Of a DNA stretch of 7,074 bases, positions 1-6,079 are shown in pieces. The notes beneath the pieces are model-generated. The model was given only the letters and a program-made list of their open reading frames with translations, was not told the origin of the DNA and ran no database searches. A program made the translations under genes and the position numbers. This DNA comes from Alphaproteobacteria bacterium (GTDB taxonomy: Bacteria > Pseudomonadota > Alphaproteobacteria > Kiloniellales > JAKSDN01): contig JAUVQB010000068.1 of assembly GCA_030598385.1 (NCBI GenBank), positions 1 to 7,074 of the forward strand, in the 5' to 3' direction. Within the stretch, counting starts at the first letter, position 1; each line of letters opens with the position of its first letter.

Positions 1-161
1 GGTGCGCGGCCGTCCGGCAGGAGCGGGACGCCATCCGCCGCGTCCGGCTGAAAGCCGCCGAACACGAGGAGGCCCTGGGCCTTTAAATCGTCCCCGATCC
101 GCTTGAGGGTCTCGATCGCCTGTCGTGGGCTCACTGAACGCTCGTGCCGTCCTATTTCCAT
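1..161 (-). CDS. 5' part of a leftward gene, unidentified; possibly a ferredoxin-like or MMACHC-like protein
   Basis: On the reverse strand an open frame runs from an ATG at 161 to the window edge without a stop, giving 53 complete codons. The N-terminal part is helical and charged (TLKRIGDDLKAQ). It is followed by a strand and turn GLLVFGGFQP, then DGVPLLPDGRA at the edge. Composition and third-position GC look like real coding sequence. A GTG at 134 would give a protein starting MSPRQAIETL, which looks more natural; neither start has a strong Shine-Dalgarno sequence. The 'VPxLPDGR' ending reminds me of the start of alphaproteobacterial ferredoxin-like/MMACHC-like proteins, but this is recall only and too short to settle. 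It is divergent from the regulator at 258, so the two may share a control region. Confidence 0.5.
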   Translation of the reverse strand, partial: MEIGRHERSVSPRQAIETLKRIGDDLKAQGLLVFGGFQPDAADGVPLLPDGRA

Positions 162-257
162 GGCGTGCGGGCTTATTGTAAGCAGTTGTCGCGTCGCCGC
201 AAAAGTGTCACACAAAGTAGGTTTCCCATTTCTTGAGATACGGCAAGGAACGTCTGC
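162..257. promoter_or_regulatory. Divergent intergenic control region
   Basis: This 96-bp stretch lies between the leftward gene and the rightward regulator and is less GC-rich than its surroundings. It contains a small dyad GTGT-C-ACAC at 205-213. The 9-mer TCACACAAA at 208-216 also occurs inside the dyad upstream of the large flavoprotein gene (1377-1385). Both could be operator elements for the GbdR-like regulator. No convincing -35/-10 pair was seen on either strand, so promoter positions are not assigned. Confidence 0.35.
245..250 (+). promoter_or_regulatory. Ribosome-binding site supporting the GTG start at 258
   Basis: AAGGAA lies 7 nt before the GTG at 258 and is the best Shine-Dalgarno match near the start of the regulator. 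It favours the long form, against a TTG at 360 that would remove a basic, unconserved-looking 34-residue leader. Confidence 0.45.
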
Positions 258-1304
258 GTGCGCGAACGGCCGCCGAGCCATCGGCCCGCGGGATATCGTT
301 CTGCGGGCCGTCGATCCAAACCGGCGCTCGAAACCGCGGCGATAGGCGGGGCCGGCGGCTTGCCGCGCGCCTTCGGCTTCCTGCTGGTCCCGCTGTTTCC
401 CATGATGGGCTTTGCCGCCGCGACCGAGCCGCTGCGGGCGGCCAATCGTCAATCGGGCCGCGAGCTCTATTCCTGGCAGGTGATCTCCGCCGACGGCGCG
501 CCGGTTACCGCCTCGAGCGGCACCGATATCGTGGCCGATGGGAGCCTCGACGACGTGGGGCGCCTCGATACGCTGTTCGTCGTGGCCGGCCTGGAGGCCC
601 ATAAGTACAAGGACCGCCAAGTGTTCGCCCGGCTCCGGCGGATATCGCGAAGCGGTTGCCGCATTGGCGCCATCTCGGCCGGCAGCTATCTGCTGGCGCG
701 GGCGGGTCTGCTCGCCGGCTACCGCTCGACCATCCACTGGGAGAACGCCGCCGCGTTTCGCGAGGCCTTTTCGGATATCGAGGTGAGCGAAGAGCTGTTC
801 GAGATCGACCGCGACCGTTTGACCTGTTCCGGCGGAACCGCCTCGCTCGATCTCATGCTGTGCTTGATCGACCTTGAACACGGCCGCGAGCTGGCGACCA
901 AGGTCGCCGAGCAGTTCATCCATGAACGCATCCGCGACACCCACGATCACCAGCGCATGGCGCTGCGCAACCGCCTGGACATCAGCCACCCCAAGATGCT
1001 GGCGGTGATCGGCGACATGGAGCAGCATTTGGAGCACCCCCTGCCCCGCTCCGAGCTCGCCGAACGGGCCAAGCTGTCGACCCGCCAGCTGGAGCGCCTG
1101 TTCCGCCAGTACCTGAACCGCACGCCGACCCGTTACTATCTCGAGCTCCGGCTGCTCCGCGCCCGCCATCTCCTCACCGAGAGCACGCTCTCCATCCTCG
1201 ACGTGGCCTTGGCCTGCGGCTTCGTCTCGGCCTCCCATTTCTCCAAGTGCTACCGCGAGTGCTTCGGAAAGACCCCCCGCGAGGAAAGGTTGAGGAACGG
1301 CTGA
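258..1304 (+). CDS. GlxA/GbdR-type AraC-family transcriptional regulator
   Basis: Predicted cytoplasmic DNA-binding regulator. Residues about 38-220 form a DJ-1/PfpI-like (class I amidotransferase) sensor domain, from the strand AFGFLLVPLFPMM to the HGRELATKVAEQFIHERIRD segment. The nucleophile-elbow position reads AISAG (Ser140), so the catalytic Cys is absent, as expected for a ligand sensor. Residues about 245-348 are a two-HTH AraC domain, with helix-turn-helix motifs near 264-285 (ELAERAKLSTRQLERLF) and 311-335 (ALACGFVSASHFSKCYR) and the usual FGKTPREER ending. Known relatives GbdR, CdhR and SouR activate catabolism of glycine betaine/dimethylglycine, carnitine and sarcosine, so a methylated-amine inducer is likely. 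The GTG at 258 has AAGGAA 7 nt upstream. Homology as I recall it begins only near residue 38, so a TTG at 360 (314 aa, AGGCGG about 10 nt upstream) is a possible alternative. Family is certain; ligand is inferred. Confidence 0.9.
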   Translation: MRERPPSHRPAGYRSAGRRSKPALETAAIGGAGGLPRAFGFLLVPLFPMMGFAAATEPLRAANRQSGRELYSWQVISADGAPVTASSGTDIVADGSLDDVGRLDTLFVVAGLEAHKYKDRQVFARLRRISRSGCRIGAISAGSYLLARAGLLAGYRSTIHWENAAAFREAFSDIEVSEELFEIDRDRLTCSGGTASLDLMLCLIDLEHGRELATKVAEQFIHERIRDTHDHQRMALRNRLDISHPKMLAVIGDMEQHLEHPLPRSELAERAKLSTRQLERLFRQYLNRTPTRYYLELRLLRARHLLTESTLSILDVALACGFVSASHFSKCYRECFGKTPREERLRNG

Positions 1305-1310
1305 AAAGCG

Positions 1311-1323
1311 CTTGACTCTCAAG
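1311..1323. repeat. Short perfect inverted repeat after the regulator gene
   Basis: CTTGA and TCAAG are separated by three bases, immediately 3' of the regulator stop codon. There is no following T-run, so an intrinsic terminator is unlikely. The left arm overlaps a TTGACT (1312-1317) that resembles a -35 box but lacks a good -10 at normal spacing. Confidence 0.25.
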
Positions 1324-1359
1324 TTCGGAAGTCCAGATTCAAATTCCACGTTCGGTTGC

Positions 1360-1411
1360 AGGTAAAAATCCCATAATCACACAAAAATTACGTGTTATAT
1401 GTGCTTTACCT
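1360..1411. promoter_or_regulatory. Nested inverted repeat upstream of the flavoprotein gene; candidate operator
   Basis: Perfect 7-bp arms AGGTAAA (1360-1366) and TTTACCT (1405-1411) enclose inner arms ATAA (1373-1376) and TTAT (1395-1398). Both pairs share one axis at 1385.5. Adjacent CAC (1378-1380) and GTG (1392-1394) are also inverted, offset by half a base. The core is AT-rich in an otherwise GC-rich region. It also holds promoter-like hexamers: CATAAT at 1372-1377, and TGTTATATG at 1393-1401, which resembles an extended -10. A transcription-factor site or promoter/operator for the gene at 1539 is the simplest reading. No T-tract follows, so it is not an intrinsic terminator. Confidence 0.5.
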
Positions 1412-1538
1412 TGGCGGCAACATGGTTTAGCACCTGCATCCAGGCTCGACGCTGCGGCGATGGCGATCCGGCCTGGCGATTAGGTCTGGCGGGCGCCGGC
1501 GCACAAGGTGAAAGGCAAGGATAACAAGGATCAGCGGC

Positions 1539-4500
1539 ATGGCGGATCTCGTTCTGGCCGACGGCTTCTCCTTCGACGACTTCTATTCCGTCGATGGACT
1601 GGCGCGTCTCGACGCCGCCTTCGTGGCCGGCCTTACTAGCGAACGCCCGGATCTCGCCAAGCGGCTCAAGGCCGCCCGTTTGGATGCGGCCTTCGCCGCC
1701 TCCCTGGACACGGGTCTTCAGAAGACGGCCGCCGGGGGCCGGCCAGGCGAGGACGGCAAGGAGGCCGAGCGGTCCGCCCTACTCATCGACCTGGGCCCCT
1801 ATCTCGAAGACTTTCTCGGCCGCCTGTTTCGCATCGAGGCCGAGTTCAGGGCCCTCGCCGAGCGGCACAACGAACTGGCCCCGCTCTACACTGTCAAAAG
1901 GCAGTTCGTACAGCGACGCGCCGGCAAGCAGGTAAAGCCCGCCGAGGCCCAGGCGCTCGACGGCGATGCCTTGCGAGAACGCCTGAACGACCTCGGCGCC
2001 CCGCCGGACGACGAGCTGGCTTTCGCCCGGCGCCTCGGCGCCTGGCTCGACCAAGAGGCCGGCCATGGCGACGCCCTCGAGGCCGCGCGCGACTATGCGG
2101 CCTGGGCGCTCTATCATCCCGATGGGCAGGCCCGCCATGCCGGCGGTGTACTGTTCAAGCAGCCCCAGAAGGTCGATCCGCTCAATCTGATCGAGCTTGC
2201 GGAGAAAGCCGTCGACGGCGTCTGGTCGCAAGTCCTGCCGGAGGCCCACCTGCGGCGGCGCGACGGCTTCGCCCTCACCGACGCCGGCATGGACCTGACC
2301 CAGGCCCTCGACCACGTCAACTACTGCATCCTCTGTCATCACCAGGAAAAGGACTCCTGCTCCAAGGGGCTGAAGGACCGCGAGGGCGCGTTTAAGAAGA
2401 GCGCGTTCGACGTGAGCCTCGCCGGCTGCCCGCTCGAAGAAAAGATCTCGGAGATGCACGAAGCCAAGCGCGACGGCCATGCCGTGGCGGCGCTGGCAAT
2501 TGCCGTGATCGACAACCCCATGATCGCCGGCACCGGCCACCGCATCTGCAACGACTGCATGAAGGCCTGCATCTACCAGAAGCAGGACCCGGTCGACATT
2601 CCCCAGGCCGAGACCCGCATCCTGAAAGACGTGCTGGAGCTGCCCTGGGGCTTCGAGATTTACAGCCTGCTGACCCGGTGGAACCCGCTGAAGCTGCGCC
2701 GGTTCCTGCCCCGCGCGGCGAGCGGCCGCAAAGTGCTGATTTCCGGCCTCGGCCCAGCCGGCTACACCCTGGCGCACTATCTGCTCAACGAGGGCCATGC
2801 GGTGGTCGCAGTCGACGGGCTCAAGATCGAGCCCCTGGATGGGGCGCTCTCCGGCGTCGAGCCCGACGGCAAGCGCGTGCCCTTCCGCCCTATCCGTGAG
2901 TGGGACGAATTGCGCGAACCCTTGGACGAACGGGTCATGGCCGGCTTCGGCGGCGTCGCCGAGTACGGCATCACCGTGCGCTGGGACAAGACCTTCCTCA
3001 AGGTCGTCCGCCTGCTGCTCGAACGCCGCGCCGACTTCGCCATGTTCGGCGGCGTGCGATTCGGCGGCACGGTCACGCTGGATGAGGCCTTCGACCTGGG
3101 CTTCGACCATGTGGCGCTGGCGGTCGGCGCCGGCCGGCCGACGGTGCTGCCGATCCCCAACGGCCTGGCGCGGGGCGTGCGCGCGGCTTCCGACTTCCTG
3201 ATGGCGCTGCAGCTCACCGGCGCCGCCAAGACCGATTCCATCGCCAACATGCAGTTGCGCCTGCCGGTGGTGGTGATCGGCGGCGGCCTGACGGCGATCG
3301 ATACGGCGACCGAGGCGCTGGCCTATTACCCCGTCCAGGTGGAAAAGTTCTTGGCCCGCTACGAGCGCTTGGCGAGCGAACGCGGCGAGGCGGCGGTGCG
3401 GGCTGCCTGGGGCGAGGAAGAAGCGGTGATCGCCGACGAATTCCTCGTCCATGCCCGGGCGATTCGCGACGAGCGGGCGGCGGCCGCGGCGGAACGGCGC
3501 GCGCCGCGCATCCGCGAGCTGCTCGAGAGCTGGGGCGGCGTCACCATCGCCTACCGCAAACGGCTCATAGACTCGCCCAGCTATACCTTGAACCACGAGG
3601 AGGTGGCGAAGGCCCTGGAGGAAGGCATCCGTATCGTCGATTGCCACTCGCCGCTGGCCGTCGACGTGGACCAGTTCGGCCACGCCCGGGCGATCCGCCT
3701 CAACCGGCTGCAGCACGTGCGCGAAGGCACGGGTTGGATCACCTTGGACACGGTCGATATCCTGCGCGCCCGCAGCGTCCTGGTCGCCGCCGGCACTCAG
3801 CCCAATACGGCGCTGGCGCGCGAGCACCCGGGCGAGATCGCGCTCGACGGGCGCTATTTCCAGGCGGTCGACGAACACGGCGCACCGGTCTCGCCCGAGC
3901 GCACGGCGAAGCCCGAGGCGGTGCGCGTCCTCGCCCGCCTGCGCGAGGACGGCCGCGGCGTCAGCTTCTGGGGCGACGTCCACCCCTCCTACGCCGGCAA
4001 CGTGGTCAAGGCGATGGCCAGCGCCAAGCAAGGCTACCCCGTCGTCTCGCAACTGCTCGCCCGCCGCCAGCCGGCCAGCGAGGAAAGCGCGGAGGCCTTG
4101 GTGGCGCGGCTCGACGATATGTGGCGGGCGAAGGTTCATGCGGTCAATCGCCTGACCCCGACCATCGTCGAAGTGGTGATCCACGCCCCGGCGGCGGCAC
4201 GAGCCTTCCACCCCGGCCAATTCTACCGCCTGCAGAACTTCGAGACCCAGGCCCCAAGGGTCGACGGGACCACGCTGGCCATGGAGGGCCTTGCCATGAC
4301 CGGCGCCTGGGTCGACCGGGAGGCCGGCCTGCTCGGGCTCATCATACTCGAGATGGGCGGATCCTCGGACATCTGCGCGCACCTGCGCGTGGGCGAGCCG
4401 GTCATCGCCATGGGCCCGACCGGCGCGCGAACGGAAATCGCCGGCGGCGAGACGGTGGTGCTGGTCGGCGGCGGCCTCGGCAACGCGGTGCTGTTCTCGA

Positions 4501-5099
4501 TCGGCCGGGCGTTCCGCGCCGCCGGCAGCCGGGTGCTCTACTTCGCCGGCTACAAGAAGGCGCAGGACCGCTACAAGGTCGAGGAGATCGAGGCGGCCGC
4601 CGACGTGGTCGTCTGGGCCTGCGACGAGGCCCCCGGATTCACGCCCGGCCGGCCCCAGGACAAGGCCATCGTCGGCACCATCGTGGAGGCCATGGCGGCC
4701 TACGCCGGTGACGGGCTGGGCGAAGCGCCGATCGGGCTGGGCGAGGTGGACCGCCTCATCACCATCGGCTCGGACGGCATGATGGCGGCCGTGGCCCAGG
4801 CTCGGCACGGCATCTTGAAGCCTCACCTCAAGCCGGGCCACCGGGCGATCGGCAGCATCAACTCGCCCATGCAATGCATGATGAAGGAGATCTGCGCCCA
4901 GTGCCTACAGCCGCACCGCGACCCGGAAACCGGGCAGGAAGAGGTGGTGTTCTCCTGCTACAACCAGGACCAGCCGCTCGACTACGTGGATTTCCCGGCG
5001 TTGAAAGAGCGGCTCAAGCAGAACGAGGTGCAGGAGAAGCTGACGGCCCAGTGGATCGATCACTGCCTGAAGCAATTGAGCTTCCGGCAAAGCGCGTGA
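1539..5099 (+). CDS. Fused Nfn-like iron-sulfur flavoprotein: GltD/NfnB-type plus PyrK/NfnA-type NAD(P)H oxidoreductase, 1186 aa
   Basis: Residues 1-255 are mostly helical and unrecognised. Residues 256-362 carry Cys263, 266, 274 and 297, then Cys337, 340 and 344. These are seven Cys, as in the GltD/dihydropyrimidine dehydrogenase two-[4Fe-4S] domain. Glu358 aligns by eye with the non-Cys (Gln/Glu) ligand of that family. An FAD Rossmann motif GLGPAG is at 403-408, a dinucleotide Rossmann motif GGGLTAIDTA at 581-590, and an FAD-site motif GDVHPSYAGNVVKA at 812-825. Residues about 862-1186 are a ferredoxin-reductase/PyrK-like unit: HPGQFY at 891-896, VGGGLGNAV at 976-984, and Cys1113, 1119, 1122 and 1140 for a [2Fe-2S] cluster. 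This resembles the two Nfn subunits in one chain, so NAD(P)H oxidation coupled to an iron-sulfur or corrinoid acceptor is plausible. Bifurcation is inference. The ATG has AAGGA 8 nt upstream. There is no signal peptide or membrane segment, so it is cytoplasmic. Confidence 0.9.
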   Translation: MADLVLADGFSFDDFYSVDGLARLDAAFVAGLTSERPDLAKRLKAARLDAAFAASLDTGLQKTAAGGRPGEDGKEAERSALLIDLGPYLEDFLGRLFRIEAEFRALAERHNELAPLYTVKRQFVQRRAGKQVKPAEAQALDGDALRERLNDLGAPPDDELAFARRLGAWLDQEAGHGDALEAARDYAAWALYHPDGQARHAGGVLFKQPQKVDPLNLIELAEKAVDGVWSQVLPEAHLRRRDGFALTDAGMDLTQALDHVNYCILCHHQEKDSCSKGLKDREGAFKKSAFDVSLAGCPLEEKISEMHEAKRDGHAVAALAIAVIDNPMIAGTGHRICNDCMKACIYQKQDPVDIPQAETRILKDVLELPWGFEIYSLLTRWNPLKLRRFLPRAASGRKVLISGLGPAGYTLAHYLLNEGHAVVAVDGLKIEPLDGALSGVEPDGKRVPFRPIREWDELREPLDERVMAGFGGVAEYGITVRWDKTFLKVVRLLLERRADFAMFGGVRFGGTVTLDEAFDLGFDHVALAVGAGRPTVLPIPNGLARGVRAASDFLMALQLTGAAKTDSIANMQLRLPVVVIGGGLTAIDTATEALAYYPVQVEKFLARYERLASERGEAAVRAAWGEEEAVIADEFLVHARAIRDERAAAAAERRAPRIRELLESWGGVTIAYRKRLIDSPSYTLNHEEVAKALEEGIRIVDCHSPLAVDVDQFGHARAIRLNRLQHVREGTGWITLDTVDILRARSVLVAAGTQPNTALAREHPGEIALDGRYFQAVDEHGAPVSPERTAKPEAVRVLARLREDGRGVSFWGDVHPSYAGNVVKAMASAKQGYPVVSQLLARRQPASEESAEALVARLDDMWRAKVHAVNRLTPTIVEVVIHAPAAARAFHPGQFYRLQNFETQAPRVDGTTLAMEGLAMTGAWVDREAGLLGLIILEMGGSSDICAHLRVGEPVIAMGPTGARTEIAGGETVVLVGGGLGNAVLFSIGRAFRAAGSRVLYFAGYKKAQDRYKVEEIEAAADVVVWACDEAPGFTPGRPQDKAIVGTIVEAMAAYAGDGLGEAPIGLGEVDRLITIGSDGMMAAVAQARHGILKPHLKPGHRAIGSINSPMQCMMKEICAQCLQPHRDPETGQEEVVFSCYNQDQPLDYVDFPALKERLKQNEVQEKLTAQWIDHCLKQLSFRQSA

Positions 5100-5116
5100 C
5101 GGCCTGGCCTTGACAT

Positions 5117-5130
5117 GCGCCGGCGGGCGC
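5117..5130 (+). repeat. GC-rich hairpin after the flavoprotein gene
   Basis: GCGCC and GGCGC form a perfect 5-bp stem with a GGCG loop, 18 bp after the stop codon. No T-tract follows, so Rho-independent termination is not supported. It may protect the 3' end or mean nothing. A TTGACA at 5110-5115 matches a -35 consensus, but no -10 lies at suitable spacing. Confidence 0.25.
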
Positions 5131-5277
5131 GGAGCACGAGGTCGGCCGTGACTTGATCCGCCGCCCACGACCAATCATCATGACGCACCGCGAAGAGACG
5201 CACGGCGAGCCGGATTTCCCTTGCCATTAGAGGGGCTTGTCGCATTTCAGATAGGTTCCGTCGCGAAAGAAGAAGCA

Positions 5278-5340
5278 CGGCTTTTCCGCCGGTCGTACCA
5301 ACGAATTAAGGTACGCGGTTTCGGCTGCGTCCTTTTTTTT
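5278..5340 (+). terminator. Hairpin series plus T8 tract before the corrinoid gene; possible attenuator
   Basis: Three short hairpins follow one another. The first is CGGC/GCCG (5278-5281 with 5288-5291). The second is CGTACC/GGTACG (5294-5299 with 5310-5315). The third is CGCGG/CTGCG with loop TTTCGG (5314-5318 with 5325-5329, one G-U pair). The third is followed by TCC and eight T residues (5333-5340), the layout of a weak intrinsic terminator. It overlaps the second by two bases, so the two compete at that edge. The ribosome-binding site begins only 4 nt after the T-run, so if active this element would control the corrinoid operon. The 5100-5277 stretch upstream shows no gene and no riboswitch consensus that I recognise. 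Confidence 0.4.
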
Positions 5341-5343
5341 CGC

Positions 5344-5349
5344 GAGGTG
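5344..5349 (+). promoter_or_regulatory. Ribosome-binding site fixing the corrinoid protein start
   Basis: GAGGTG lies 6 nt before the ATG at 5356. It decides for that start over an in-frame TTG at 5221, whose extra 45 codons encode residues unlike the family and run through the hairpin/T-tract region. The bases CCTT at 5331-5334 could pair with GAGG and partly hide the site. Confidence 0.6.
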
Positions 5350-5355
5350 CGGGCG

Positions 5356-6060
5356 ATGGCCGACGAGGACGAAATTGTTCTGAGCGAGCTCGACGACGAC
5401 GAGCTGGCCCAGCAGATGATGGATGACCTCTATGACGGTCTCAAAGAGGAGATCGAAGAGGGCGTGCACATTTATCTCGCGCGCGGCTGGATGCCTTACG
5501 ACATCCTGACCAAGGTGCTGGTCGAGGGCATGCGCATCGTGGGTATCGATTTCCGCGACGGCATCCTCTTCGTGCCGGAGGTCCTGCTGGCCGCCAACGC
5601 CATGAAGGGCGGCATGTTCATCCTGCGCCCGCTGCTGATCGAGACCGGGGCCGAGCAGGTCGGCAAGATGGTCGTCGGCACGGTCAAGGGCGACATTCAC
5701 GACATCGGCAAGAACCTGGTCGGCATGATGATGGAGGGGGCCGGCTTCGAGGTGATCGACCTCGGCATCAACAATCCGGTCGAGAACTACCTGGAGGCCC
5801 TCGAAGAGCACAAGCCGCAGATCCTCGGCATGTCGGCCTTGTTGACCACCACCATGCCTTACATGAAGGTCGTGATCGACACCCTCAAGGAAAAGGGTAT
5901 TCGCGACGACTACATCGTCCTGGTGGGCGGCGCGCCACTGAACGAGCAGTTCGCCGATGCGGTCGGCGCCGATGCCTATTGCCGGGACGCCGCCGTGGCC
6001 GTAGAAACCGCCAAGGACCTGATCGCGCGCCGGCACAACGTTCGCGCCGGAACGGCCTAA
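5356..6060 (+). CDS. Methyltransferase-associated corrinoid (cobalamin-binding) protein
   Basis: A 234-residue cytoplasmic protein of the MttC/MtbC/MtmC type that carries a methyl group on protein-bound cobalamin. After an acidic N-terminal segment, residues about 15-100 form the helical-bundle cap (B12-binding_2), including ILFVPEVLLAANAMKGG. Residues about 104-228 form the Rossmann-like B12 domain. Its GDIHDIGKN motif (112-120) supplies His115 as the lower cobalt ligand. The SALL motif is at 160-163, and the GGAP motif at 191-194 lines the nucleotide-tail pocket. Length and order match stand-alone corrinoid proteins, not MetH. It is the first gene of a tight run with the next three, so it should work with an MttB-superfamily methyltransferase and a methyltetrahydrofolate methyltransferase encoded elsewhere, probably downstream. 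The real substrate cannot be read from this gene. Family assignment is very secure. Confidence 0.95.
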   Translation: MADEDEIVLSELDDDELAQQMMDDLYDGLKEEIEEGVHIYLARGWMPYDILTKVLVEGMRIVGIDFRDGILFVPEVLLAANAMKGGMFILRPLLIETGAEQVGKMVVGTVKGDIHDIGKNLVGMMMEGAGFEVIDLGINNPVENYLEALEEHKPQILGMSALLTTTMPYMKVVIDTLKEKGIRDDYIVLVGGAPLNEQFADAVGADAYCRDAAVAVETAKDLIARRHNVRAGTA

Positions 6061-6079
6061 GAAGGACGGGAGCCTTGCG

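Noticed and set aside
3641..4711. 356-codon open frame in another forward frame
   Set aside because: Arg/Gly/Pro-rich shadow of the flavoprotein gene, with no motif or ribosome-binding site.
1779..4874. 1031-codon open frame on the reverse strand
   Set aside because: It is fully antisense to the flavoprotein gene, whose domains and motifs are unmistakable. The product is a low-complexity His/Gly/Ala/Asp-rich shadow typical of high-GC DNA.
5180..5230. 16-codon leader peptide starting MTHREETHG in the gap before the corrinoid gene
   Set aside because: No Shine-Dalgarno sequence and no run of regulatory codons; such short frames are common by chance.
5100..5355. Cobalamin riboswitch before the corrinoid gene
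   Set aside because: I looked for the conserved B12-box and core motifs and did not see them on either strand; a covariance search would settle it.
5221..5355. N-terminal extension of the corrinoid protein from an upstream in-frame TTG start
   Set aside because: The added residues do not resemble the family, they cross the hairpin/T8 element, and the ATG at 5356 has a good ribosome-binding site.
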